A program made the translations under genes and the position numbers. Positions 1-6,374 of a stretch of 31,440 nt of DNA are shown here, piece after piece. The stretch spans positions 1 to 31,440 of the forward strand of contig DAOTVD010000060.1 of assembly GCA_034437075.1 (NCBI GenBank). The letters run 5' to 3'. Source of the stretch: DAOTVD01 sp034437075. GTDB lineage: Bacteria; Chloroflexota; Anaerolineae; Aggregatilineales; J027. How positions within the stretch are numbered: the first letter of the stretch is position 1; each line of letters opens with the position of its first letter. The notes below the pieces were generated by a model. That model was not told where the DNA came from, did not search any database, and saw nothing but the letters and a program-made list of their open reading frames with translations.

Positions 1-2
1 TC

Positions 3-458
3 ATCAGCATGCTGTTGCTGGTGTTGCCCAATGCTTTCCTTGAAATGGCAGATGTCACCGACAATATCTCGGATGAGGCCGCCGGAGCAGTGCCCATCAT
101 CGTCCCCAATACGCATTGGCTGGTTTTGGCGCGCTTTAACATGGCCTTCGCGACCCTCTACGGCTTGCTCGTTGGCTTGGTGGGGACATCCATCCAGGGG
201 CGGGCCGCCGCCGCGCTGACGCTGTGGTTGGCCGGCAGCGCGCATGTCTTGCTGTTACTGCCGCTGGAGGAAGTCTTGGTGGGTTACGATCCGCTCTACG
301 CGGGCCTGAATCCTAATCGGGTAGACCTGTTGTCGTTTATCGGGCTGTGGCTGGGGACGCCGCTGGTCGGCGCGGCGGCGGCTTTTGCGCTGCACAATCT
401 GCGCATGGCTTTCAGCGTGCCGCCCCCTCAGCGCGATGATTACGGCCCGGCGACATAG
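3..458 (+). CDS. Membrane protein of unknown function (5' end outside window)
   Basis: The frame is open from the first bases of the window, so the first in-frame ATG at base 9 need not be the real start. The visible 150 or so residues hold about four hydrophobic segments, including one near FATLYGLLVGLVG, one near LTLWLAGSAHVLLLLPL and one near FIGLWLGTPLVGAAAAFAL. The stretches between them are short, and the tail is short, polar and proline-containing. This is the pattern of a small integral membrane protein. I do not recognise the family and see no catalytic motif. The gene runs toward pyrophosphatase (convergent), and a strong hairpin terminator follows 77 bases after the stop. That it is a real gene is supported by its length, hydrophobic periodicity and good codon use. 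Its function is unknown. Confidence 0.7.
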   Translation: MSMLLLVLPNAFLEMADVTDNISDEAAGAVPIIVPNTHWLVLARFNMAFATLYGLLVGLVGTSIQGRAAAALTLWLAGSAHVLLLLPLEEVLVGYDPLYAGLNPNRVDLLSFIGLWLGTPLVGAAAAFALHNLRMAFSVPPPQRDDYGPAT

Positions 459-534
459 GGCGATGCCCCACGCCCAAAATGGACGAGGGCCTTTTGATTA
501 TTCCGCATTTAATCGGATAAACCATGCATTATCC

Positions 535-566
535 TAACAAGGGGCTTAAGCCCCTTGTTATTTTTT
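535..566 (+). terminator. Palindromic rho-independent terminator
   Basis: A perfect 26-bp palindrome at 535-560 (half-site TAACAAGGGGCTT) is followed at once by six T residues at 561-566. It lies between two convergent genes and should terminate the membrane protein transcript. A degenerate relative of the same palindrome occurs at 13775-13799, so it may belong to a dispersed palindromic repeat family. Confidence 0.75.
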
Positions 567-634
567 CGTACGAGGCCCCGCAAGCGGGATGCAAGCACAG
601 CCTCACCCCTACAGGGTGTGTGTTTTGGGGGAGA

Positions 635-1183
635 TTATTTTTTGGGCTGCTTCGTGAAGGTTTTTTCGTAAAGCTGCACCGAGCGCAGGATTTCGGCGCG
701 CGCGTCTTCGACATCTGCCCAGCCGAGGTCTTCCACCACGCCGCCTTCTAACTGTTTATAGGTGCGGAAGAAATGGCGCACTTCCACCAGATAATGCTGC
801 GGTACGTCGGCCAACGAGTGAAAGTCGCTATAGTTGGGGTCGCCGGTGGCGACGGCCAGAATTTTATAATCGCGCTCTTCTTTGTCGATCATTTTCAGCA
901 TGCCAATCGGGCGGGCTTCCACCAGGCAGCCAGGGAACGTCTCGTTGCTGAGCATCACCAGAATATCCAGCGGGTCGTCATCGTCAAAATAGGTTTGGGG
1001 GATGAAGCCATAGTCGCCGGGGTAATAGATGGAGCTATACAGCATGCGATCCAGCTTGATGACGCCATCCTTTTTGCTGTATTCGTATTTGTTGCGGCTG
1101 CGGCGGGGGATTTCGATGATGGTGGTTACGACGTTGGGTAAGTCGTTGCCAGGCGAAAGATCATGCCATAGATCGGGTTGCAT
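635..1183 (-). CDS. ppa: Inorganic pyrophosphatase (family I)
   Basis: This soluble cytoplasmic enzyme hydrolyses pyrophosphate to two phosphates and so pulls biosynthetic reactions forward. The 182-residue length fits bacterial family I enzymes (E. coli has about 176). Visible family features are the substrate-binding NKYEY segment, the YPGDYGFIPQT motif and the metal-binding acidic signature DDDDPLDILV, followed by the PIGMLKMIDKEERDYKILAV block. The ATG at 1183 is preceded by GAGGAG at a suitable spacing, which supports this start. The gene is monocistronic or follows the rhodanese-like gene 72 bases upstream, and converges on the gene at the left edge. Fluoride is a classical inhibitor of this family, and a FluC fluoride exporter lies 2.3 kb away. 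That link is only suggestive. Confidence 0.96.
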   Translation of the reverse strand: MQPDLWHDLSPGNDLPNVVTTIIEIPRRSRNKYEYSKKDGVIKLDRMLYSSIYYPGDYGFIPQTYFDDDDPLDILVMLSNETFPGCLVEARPIGMLKMIDKEERDYKILAVATGDPNYSDFHSLADVPQHYLVEVRHFFRTYKQLEGGVVEDLGWADVEDARAEILRSVQLYEKTFTKQPKK

Positions 1184-1255
1184 ATGCGGTCTCCTCGTTT
1201 CGAGTCCTAAGCTTAGCGGCTAACGTCAGTGGGGGGGAACCCACGCGGGGCGCGG

Positions 1256-1753
1256 TCAGTCGGCGCGGATGGGTGGCTCTACCAAGGGCAAATGTGCGGC
1301 TTGCCAGGCTTCTAGGCCCCCATCAACCATCATCACATTCCGATAGCCATTTTGCCGCAACCAGTTCGCCACGGTGCCACAAGCAGCGGCTTCGTTCGCG
1401 AAGCACATCAGCAAAATAGCGGTGTTATGGTCGGGCAGTACGTCGCCCGCCTGGTGCGCGATATCCTCGGCCAAGAGGGGAATCGCGCCTTCGATGTACG
1501 GCCCGGCGCGCTGCGTCGCGCTGATTTCTAAGAGCACGGCATTATCATTATGCTGGATATGCTCGTGGGCCGCTTGCGGGCTGATGGTCTGCGGCGGCAT
1601 ATCGAAGGTGTTGTCCACCACATTGCTGGGTGATTGCAAGGCGTTATAAATGAATAGCGCTACGATGAGAATCGCAATCACCCCGGCGAGATTGGTAATC
1701 GCCACCCAGTTGATACGCTTGGGCGGCTGTTCGAATACGGTTTTTTCAGTCAC
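1256..1753 (-). CDS. Membrane-anchored rhodanese-like domain protein
   Basis: A GTG start at 1753 is chosen because AAGGGGGG sits just upstream of it. An in-frame TTG at 1771 would put that ribosome-binding site inside the gene. From the GTG the protein has 165 residues: a short basic cytoplasmic N-terminus, one membrane helix at about residues 17-39, and a rhodanese-like domain to the end, outside the membrane by the positive-inside rule. The expected catalytic cysteine is Cys117, in the strand-loop ILLMCFANEAAA. The loop lacks the arginine usual in active sulfurtransferases (compare CRSGAR in the second rhodanese at 27473-27820). The C-terminal VDGGLEAWQAAHLPL matches the family's final motif. 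Sulfur-transfer activity is therefore uncertain, and the domain could bind or sense rather than catalyse. Confidence 0.85.
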   Translation of the reverse strand: MTEKTVFEQPPKRINWVAITNLAGVIAILIVALFIYNALQSPSNVVDNTFDMPPQTISPQAAHEHIQHNDNAVLLEISATQRAGPYIEGAIPLLAEDIAHQAGDVLPDHNTAILLMCFANEAAACGTVANWLRQNGYRNVMMVDGGLEAWQAAHLPLVEPPIRAD

Positions 1754-1876
1754 GAAGGTTCCCCCCTTCAATGTGCTGGTGCGCCAAAGTATTCAAGCTG
1801 AGATCGGGTCAGGGGGTAGTCATGAAGCAGTAATGCGTCTGAGACGACAACAGCCGATATGACGTCGGTTATTGAT

Positions 1877-1906
1877 ATTATACGCCATGGCGATAGAGCC
1901 TGGCAA
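1877..1906 (-). promoter_or_regulatory. Sigma-70-type promoter of the rhodanese-like gene
   Basis: On the minus strand, TTGCCA (1901-1906) and a perfect TATAAT (1877-1882) are separated by 18 bases. Transcription would start near 1870, leaving a leader of roughly 115 bases before the GTG start at 1753. No competing promoter of similar quality is seen in this gap. Confidence 0.55.
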
Positions 1907-1956
1907 TATGCCCTAACTATGGCGACCTTACGCCGTAGGGTAGGCGGGGCCTAAAG

Positions 1957-1973
1957 CCAGTCTACCAGACTGG
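1957..1973 (-). terminator. Hairpin downstream of the envelope gene cluster
   Basis: CCAGTCT and AGACTGG form a perfect 7-bp stem with a three-base loop, 25 bases beyond the stop of the acidic-tailed membrane protein. On the minus strand it is followed by CTTTAGG rather than a clean T run. Termination is therefore plausible but not certain. Confidence 0.4.
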
Positions 1974-1998
1974 GCCCGGCCCGCTATGGGCCACAAGG

Positions 1999-2346
1999 TC
2001 AGTATAAGTCGTCGTCCAGGACACCATCTTGCTCGCGCATATCGTCATCTTCCACCATATACAGCGCGGGGTCGTCTTCTTCATAGCGGCGGGCGCGGCG
2101 TGCCGGGCCGCGTTCCGTATAAACTTCGTCATCGTCGGGTTCGTCCACGGCGGCGCGCCCCCGGCGCGAGAGCACCCCGCCCATGTTGCGGGTTAGCAAC
2201 GCGACGACGATGACCACCACCAGCGCGATGATGCCGCCCACGGGCAAACCGCCGTCTTCGTCCGTGGTGGCGCTCTGCGCAAACACGGGGTTTGCCCATG
2301 CGGCACTGACCAGCAGCACCATGACGCCTAGCGCGCGGCGCATCAT
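1999..2346 (-). CDS. Secreted/membrane small protein with acidic tail, unknown function
   Basis: The 115-residue protein begins with a signal peptide (about residues 1-23, ending VFAQ). A short acidic spacer follows, then one membrane helix (IIALVVVIVVALL, about 37-49), then a cytoplasmic tail rich in Asp, Glu and Arg. The tail holds runs such as PDDDEVYTERG, YEEDDP and VEDDDM and ends DDDLY. The ATG at 2346 overlaps the TGA of the preceding gene by one base (TGATG), which points to translational coupling. I do not recognise the family. Its place directly after a Gly/Ser-tailed secreted protein and a lipoprotein suggests the three act together at the envelope. That is inference from context only. 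Confidence 0.75.
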   Translation of the reverse strand: MMRRALGVMVLLVSAAWANPVFAQSATTDEDGGLPVGGIIALVVVIVVALLTRNMGGVLSRRGRAAVDEPDDDEVYTERGPARRARRYEEDDPALYMVEDDDMREQDGVLDDDLY

Positions 2347-2804
2347 CACCAGCCCCCGCCGGATGACCCACCGCCGCCGAATTTGCCCCCGCCGGACGAT
2401 GATCCGCTACTGGATGACGACCCATTGCTGGAAGATGACCCACTGTCCCCGGAATAGCCACCCCCGTTCGATTTCAAAATGCCAAGCTGTTGTGGTATCC
2501 ACCCGAAGACGAACAGCCCCCCGAAAAGCAACCCCCCGAACAAGACTTCCGCCCAACGGCCTTTGTCATCATTGGCGGCGGGGCTTTGGATGGCGCTGGG
2601 CAGGGGGCGTCCTTCATTAGCATCCAGAATGGCCGTCAAGGTTCGTTCGAAAGCCAGCGAGAAGGCGCTTTCGCGCAAGTTCGAATTCAGCGCGTTTTGG
2701 CGGATGGTTTCGGCGGCGAGGGCGGGCGCCAGGGCTAGCAAAACCGCTAGTGCACTCAGCGCCCCCGCCAGGCGCCGGAACATCCGCGCGGCATTACTCA
2801 TCAT
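2346..2804 (-). CDS. Secreted Gly/Ser-rich-tailed membrane protein, unknown function
   Basis: The start is placed at the ATG at 2804, inside the end of the lipoprotein gene (11-base overlap), because the mature signal peptide begins there; the frame stays open further upstream without sense. The protein has 152 residues: signal peptide about 1-31 (ALA-AE), a short helical segment (about 32-80), one membrane helix (AEVLFGGLLFGGLFVFGW, about 85-102) and a low-complexity tail of Ser and Gly ending GGGGSSGGGW. Such tails are typical of TPM-domain (YgcG-like) surface proteins. The short ectodomain here does not look like a complete TPM domain. It may be a reduced relative or an unrelated protein with a convergent tail. 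Function is not known. Confidence 0.75.
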   Translation of the reverse strand: MMSNAARMFRRLAGALSALAVLLALAPALAAETIRQNALNSNLRESAFSLAFERTLTAILDANEGRPLPSAIQSPAANDDKGRWAEVLFGGLLFGGLFVFGWIPQQLGILKSNGGGYSGDSGSSSSNGSSSSSGSSSGGGKFGGGGSSGGGW

Positions 2805-3465
2805 TCGGCAACACCACAATTTCACCCGTGATAGGCGGACAGCCGACCGCACCCGCGCGCATGGGCTGCACTTCCCATTCATAGGCAAAGCCCACAGCGG
2901 TCAGGTTTTCGGGCGGAAAGGTGAATGCATTGGCAGCGGTCATATCCGTCGTGAGCACTGTGCCATCGGGATGCGTGAGTTGCACCTGGTATTCATAGCC
3001 GGTCGCGGGCACAGGGTCCCAAGTGATGATGGCTTCTTCGCCAACGGTGACGGTTTCGTACGCCCGGTTGGCCTGCACATTTGGCCCAAATAGTGCACAT
3101 TCGCCGGGCGCGGGCGTGGGGGTGGGGCCAAAGAAGACCGGTGTCGCGTTAACATCGACCGTCGCGGTTGGTGATGCGGGCTGTGCTCCCGTGTCGGATG
3201 CGGGCTCGGCATCTGCATCGTCGTTGGGCGCGGCGTCATCCGCCGGGGCGTTGGGCGTCCAGGTGGGCGGCAGGGTCGCGCGGGCTGGGGCGCTGGTGAG
3301 TTCGGTGGTGGGGACGGCCTCGGTGACCGCCGTATCGGTGTCGTCCTGGTCATCGGTCGAATCGGCATCATCTTCGCCACAAGCGGCCAATAGGGCGAGC
3401 AGGGCCAGCGCCACGATCCAGAGCCGGGCCTGGCGACGCCCAAAACGTGCAACGGGTGTTTTCAT
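2794..3465 (-). CDS. Lipoprotein with low-complexity stalk and Ig/Fn3-like C-terminal domain
   Basis: The 223-residue protein starts with a basic region and hydrophobic helix ending in a lipobox (LLAAC, Cys29), so it should be lipidated and face outward. Residues about 30-118 are a stalk rich in Asp, Thr, Ala and Pro (TPTPAPGEC). The C-terminal 100 residues look like a beta-sandwich: ITWDPVPATGYEYQVQLTHPDG and FAYEWEVQPM resemble fibronectin type III strands, and the two cysteines (in ECAL and VGCPP) could form a disulfide. An AAAGGA ribosome-binding site precedes the ATG at 3465. It heads the three-gene set with the two proteins downstream, whose starts overlap stops. The partner or ligand is unknown. 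Confidence 0.8.
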   Translation of the reverse strand: MKTPVARFGRRQARLWIVALALLALLAACGEDDADSTDDQDDTDTAVTEAVPTTELTSAPARATLPPTWTPNAPADDAAPNDDADAEPASDTGAQPASPTATVDVNATPVFFGPTPTPAPGECALFGPNVQANRAYETVTVGEEAIITWDPVPATGYEYQVQLTHPDGTVLTTDMTAANAFTFPPENLTAVGFAYEWEVQPMRAGAVGCPPITGEIVVLPNDE

Positions 3466-3514
3466 CGGGATTATCCTTTGCTCTTACGTCTTCAACATAC
3501 AGCACTATAGCGGG

Positions 3515-3889
3515 TTATACCAACAAACGCGCGGCCAGGGTATGGCCTGCCCAGGCGGTGCCCAGGCCCAGCACCACACTGGCCAGCAGATAGCCGACCG
3601 CCAGACCATAATCCGCGCGTAACCATAAGATCAGCGTTTCATAACTGAAGGTACTAAAGGTCGTCAGCGCGCCGAAGAATCCGGTAGTCACCAGCAGGCG
3701 CGCCTCGGCGCCCAGTGCGCTGTGCGCAGCGCTCCAGGTGGCGAAGGCGGCCAACCCAAAACAGCCGATCAGGTTGGCGCTGAGTGTGGCCCAAGGGAAG
3801 GCCTGCGTGCCCATGAGCAAAACCAGCGCATAGCGCAGATTCGCCCCCACAAACCCGCCCAACCCCACCACCAGAACCTGCATCCACAT
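3515..3889 (-). CDS. crcB: Fluoride-specific channel FluC/CrcB
   Basis: This inner-membrane channel expels fluoride and protects enzymes such as enolase and pyrophosphatase. At 124 residues it has the usual single-gene length, with four membrane helices. Family motifs are visible: GGFVGANLRY near the N-terminus, the ANLIGCFGLA segment with the conserved Asn and Gly, and GFFGALTTFSTFSYE, which carries the Phe and Thr/Ser residues lining the fluoride path and the central Na+ site. FluC works as a dual-topology dimer, so one gene is enough. It begins three bases after the stop of the upstream membrane protein gene, so the two are surely co-transcribed. I found no convincing fluoride riboswitch fold upstream. 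Confidence 0.95.
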   Translation of the reverse strand: MWMQVLVVGLGGFVGANLRYALVLLMGTQAFPWATLSANLIGCFGLAAFATWSAAHSALGAEARLLVTTGFFGALTTFSTFSYETLILWLRADYGLAVGYLLASVVLGLGTAWAGHTLAARLLV

Positions 3890-3892
3890 CGG

Positions 3893-4279
3893 CTAGACCG
3901 GGGCAATTTCGTTGTAGATCAGCGTACCGACGATGAGCAGAATGGTGACCAGCAGCGCCACCAAGCCCGCGATCATGTAATAGATAGCCGCGCGGCGGGC
4001 CTGCCATGGGGTGTCTAGGTTCCAGTCGAAGCCGACCATCAACGACCAGCCGACCGCGTAGAGGGCGATGCCAAAGGCCATCGTGATGAGGATAAGCGGC
4101 GTGGCATTGTCCCCGGCTTGCAGCCCCATCAGTTGGAATAGGGCCGAGCCTGCCAAACCAGTAATCAGCAAGGCCACCAGCGTATTCAAGACGATGCGTA
4201 GCACGCGCGGCCAGGTATTTAGGCGCGCGACCAAGGCATCCAGCGGGTTAAGGGGCGCGGTTTTTTTCTTTTTTGCCAT
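3893..4279 (-). CDS. Small three-helix membrane protein, unknown function
   Basis: The 128-residue protein has a lysine-rich N-terminus (MAKKKK) and three clear membrane helices, near VLRIVLNTLVALLITGLAG, LILITMAFGIALYAVGWSLMVG and MIAGLVALLVTILLIVGTLI. It ends shortly after the last helix. A GFDWNLDTPWQARRA loop lies between helices two and three. I do not recognise the family. The stop lies three bases before the fluoride channel start, which indicates an operon, but nothing in the sequence ties it to fluoride. It could be a general small membrane protein carried along in the operon. Confidence 0.75.
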   Translation of the reverse strand: MAKKKKTAPLNPLDALVARLNTWPRVLRIVLNTLVALLITGLAGSALFQLMGLQAGDNATPLILITMAFGIALYAVGWSLMVGFDWNLDTPWQARRAAIYYMIAGLVALLVTILLIVGTLIYNEIAPV

Positions 4280-4333
4280 AAACCAATCCGTTGGCTAGCT
4301 TCGGGTGCATAAACGACGCATCACGCGGTTTGC

Positions 4334-4783
4334 TTATTCCAGGGTCAGCATGTACGCCACTAGTTGATCGACTTCTTCATCGCTCAGGGTTTCGGCAAAG
4401 TTGCCTTGCATCGAGCCCATGGCAAAGCCGTCTACGATGTATGCATTGGGCATCACGATAGATTCGCGCAGATAGTCTTCGGCGCTTTGGCCTGGGACGC
4501 GCTCCGCCGCGACGTTGGCAATATTGGCCAGCGATGGCCCCACAATCGCCCGGTCGCCGACAATCACGTGGCAGGTGGTGCAATGTTGCTGAAAGACAAT
4601 CTGGCCCTGCCCGGCAGGGCTGGCGGGGTCGAGCGTGGGCGGCGCGGTTGGCCCGGCGGTCGCGTCTGCGTCTTCGTCGCTGCCACAAGCAGCGAGCCCC
4701 GTTAAGGCGATCAGCAAGAGGAGCAGTAGGGGGAGGCAAAGGGGAAAACGAAACAGGTGCGAAAATATCACATAGCGTGGCAT
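4334..4783 (-). CDS. Lipoprotein cytochrome c (monoheme)
   Basis: The ATG at 4783 is preferred over one at 4813 because AAAAAGGG lies seven bases upstream of it and the signal peptide then has a normal length. The 149-residue product has a hydrophobic signal with a lipobox (LAAC, Cys33), a Thr/Pro/Ala linker, and a class I cytochrome c domain. The heme-binding CTTCH is at residues 68-72. The distal axial methionine is probably Met122 or Met125 in FAMGSMQGNF, and the C-terminal helix LSDEEVDQLVAYMLTL is typical. It should carry electrons on the outer face of the membrane. The gene 129 bases upstream encodes a quinoprotein sugar dehydrogenase, so this cytochrome is a good candidate for its electron acceptor. 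Confidence 0.92.
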   Translation of the reverse strand: MPRYVIFSHLFRFPLCLPLLLLLLIALTGLAACGSDEDADATAGPTAPPTLDPASPAGQGQIVFQQHCTTCHVIVGDRAIVGPSLANIANVAAERVPGQSAEDYLRESIVMPNAYIVDGFAMGSMQGNFAETLSDEEVDQLVAYMLTLE

Positions 4784-4912
4784 GGGTGCCCTTTTTGCGT
4801 GTGTATCGAACATTACGTTTCTAGTCTACCATGAGCGCCCCGAGCGTGTAGCATGTGAGTTGGGGCGGCCCAGGGCGATTGCAGCATAGGGTCGTTGGGG
4901 TGCGGGCTCACA

Positions 4913-6181
4913 TCAGCGGGGCACCATGCGCCAGAGCGCGCCATCCCGGTAATTGACAATATACAGTTCGCCATCCGGCCCCTGGCCCCAAGAACTAATC
5001 GTGTGGTCGGTATCCATGAACGGCGCGTTCTGCCAGGTGTCGCCCTCGCGCGTGAGCCGCCACACCAACCCCGAGCACCAATCTGCGTACAAGTAGCTGC
5101 CATCTAGTTCTGGGATGGCGGCACCCCGGTAGACATAGCCGCCGATGACCGCGCAGCGGTGGCCGCCCTCCGAAACGATCTGGCCGGGGTTATCAAAATT
5201 ACGCGCATACTCGGCCACGGCAAAGGTGAGCGCCTCGCGCGGTGGGCGCTGGGGGTGGTCGGCGGCAAGTCGATTTTCCTGCGACCCTTCATAGATGCTC
5301 CACCCGAAATTCAGGCCGCCAGGGCTGCCCGCAGGTACATAATTCACTTCCTCCCAGGCGCCCGCGCCGACATCACCAATGTACAGGTCACCCGTGGCGG
5401 TATCGAAACTAAACCGCCACGGATTACGCAAGCCATAGAGCCAGATTTCCGGGCGGGCGTCGGGTTCATCCACAAAGGGGTTATCTGGCGGAATTTGATA
5501 GGGCAATGTGCTAACGTCAATGCGCAAAATGGCACCCAGCAAATCAGAGCGTATTTGCCCGGTCTGTAAATCTTGCCGCCCCAATTGGCCGCCGTCCCCG
5601 GTACCGATATACAAATAGCCACCTGGCCCGAAGGCCAACTGGCCCGCATTATGGGTGTTGCCCGGTTGGGGATATTCCAGCACGAGCGTTTCGCTGGCGG
5701 GGTCGGTGCGGTTGGGGTCATCGGCAGAAACCTGCCAGCGGGTGACGCGCGACCAAAGCTGGTCGTCGTCATCCAAGGCCGTGTAATGGATGAAAAAGTA
5801 CCCGTTTTCGGCATAGTCCGGCGCGAAGGCCAGGCCCAGCAAGCCCTGTTCGTTATGGTCGCTGCTGCGCACCTGGTCACGAATATCCAGAAAGGCCGGC
5901 TCTAGGCGTGTGCCTTGCGCGTCAATGACCCAAATGCGCCCTTGGCGTTCGTGGACGAATAGGCGTTCGTCATTCACATGCGCCAGGCCATTGGGCTCGG
6001 TCATGCCATCGGCCACTTCTTCAAAGCGGATCAAGTCAGAGGTGGCTGCTTCGGGGGCGGTGAGGACGACGTAGGCCGCCACACCCAGGCCGATAATGAG
6101 CAGCAAGCCCACCGCCCCCAGGGCCAGCAAGCCACAATTGCGCACGGCCTTCAACATAGTCGGGGGATTTTGTTTGGTCAT
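4913..6181 (-). CDS. PQQ-dependent aldose sugar dehydrogenase, membrane-anchored
   Basis: This 422-residue protein belongs to the glucose/sorbosone dehydrogenase family of six-bladed beta-propellers that oxidise sugars with a pyrroloquinoline quinone cofactor. Residues about 13-38 form one membrane anchor, so the enzyme faces outward. Family motifs include DGMTEPNGLAHV, NEQGLLGLAFAPDY, the NTHNAGQLAFGPGGYLYIGTGDGG block (cofactor and Ca2+ region), GLRNPWRFSFD and the closing WGQGPDGELYIVNYRDGALWR. GAGG-type Shine-Dalgarno bases (GAGGCACT) precede the ATG. The substrate is not fixed by the sequence. Downstream lies a lipoprotein cytochrome c, a likely electron acceptor. No pqq biosynthesis genes are in the window, so the cofactor may be made elsewhere or scavenged. 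Confidence 0.92.
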   Translation of the reverse strand: MTKQNPPTMLKAVRNCGLLALGAVGLLLIIGLGVAAYVVLTAPEAATSDLIRFEEVADGMTEPNGLAHVNDERLFVHERQGRIWVIDAQGTRLEPAFLDIRDQVRSSDHNEQGLLGLAFAPDYAENGYFFIHYTALDDDDQLWSRVTRWQVSADDPNRTDPASETLVLEYPQPGNTHNAGQLAFGPGGYLYIGTGDGGQLGRQDLQTGQIRSDLLGAILRIDVSTLPYQIPPDNPFVDEPDARPEIWLYGLRNPWRFSFDTATGDLYIGDVGAGAWEEVNYVPAGSPGGLNFGWSIYEGSQENRLAADHPQRPPREALTFAVAEYARNFDNPGQIVSEGGHRCAVIGGYVYRGAAIPELDGSYLYADWCSGLVWRLTREGDTWQNAPFMDTDHTISSWGQGPDGELYIVNYRDGALWRMVPR

Positions 6182-6238
6182 AGTGCCTCATGTTAACAAC
6201 TTCGGAGCAACATTGGCGTAATGCATAAACTACAGTCG

Positions 6239-6266
6239 TTTATAGGGCGTCGTGTGCCCTTCACAA
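6239..6266 (-). promoter_or_regulatory. Promoter of the sugar dehydrogenase gene
   Basis: On the minus strand TTGTGA (6261-6266) and TATAAA (6239-6244) are 16 bases apart. This predicts a start near 6232 and a leader of about 50 bases before the ATG at 6181. Confidence 0.45.
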
Positions 6267-6328
6267 CAGAGTATAGCATAAGCAATTTGCGGATTGTGAA
6301 ACCCATAGAAGCATTGCACTCGCAGATA

Positions 6329-6337
6329 TGGTATAAA
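6329..6337 (+). promoter_or_regulatory. Extended -10 promoter candidate for the kinase-STAND gene
   Basis: TGGTATAAA is an extended -10 element (TG, one base, TATAAA). No matching -35 hexamer sits at 16-18 bases. A start near 6344 would give a leader of about 30 bases before the GTG at 6375. Confidence 0.35.
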
Positions 6338-6374
6338 TGAATTCTCTATAGTGACATAAAGGCAGTATTCCAAC

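Noticed and set aside
3466..4333. A fluoride riboswitch near the FluC gene
   Set aside because: The gene follows another coding region by three bases, and no sequence resembling the conserved riboswitch pseudoknot was seen upstream of the small operon.
4853..4913. Inverted pair ATGTGAG/CTCACAT between the sugar dehydrogenase and cytochrome genes
   Set aside because: Only seven bases pair across a 47-base gap with no T run or symmetry inside. This is compatible with chance.
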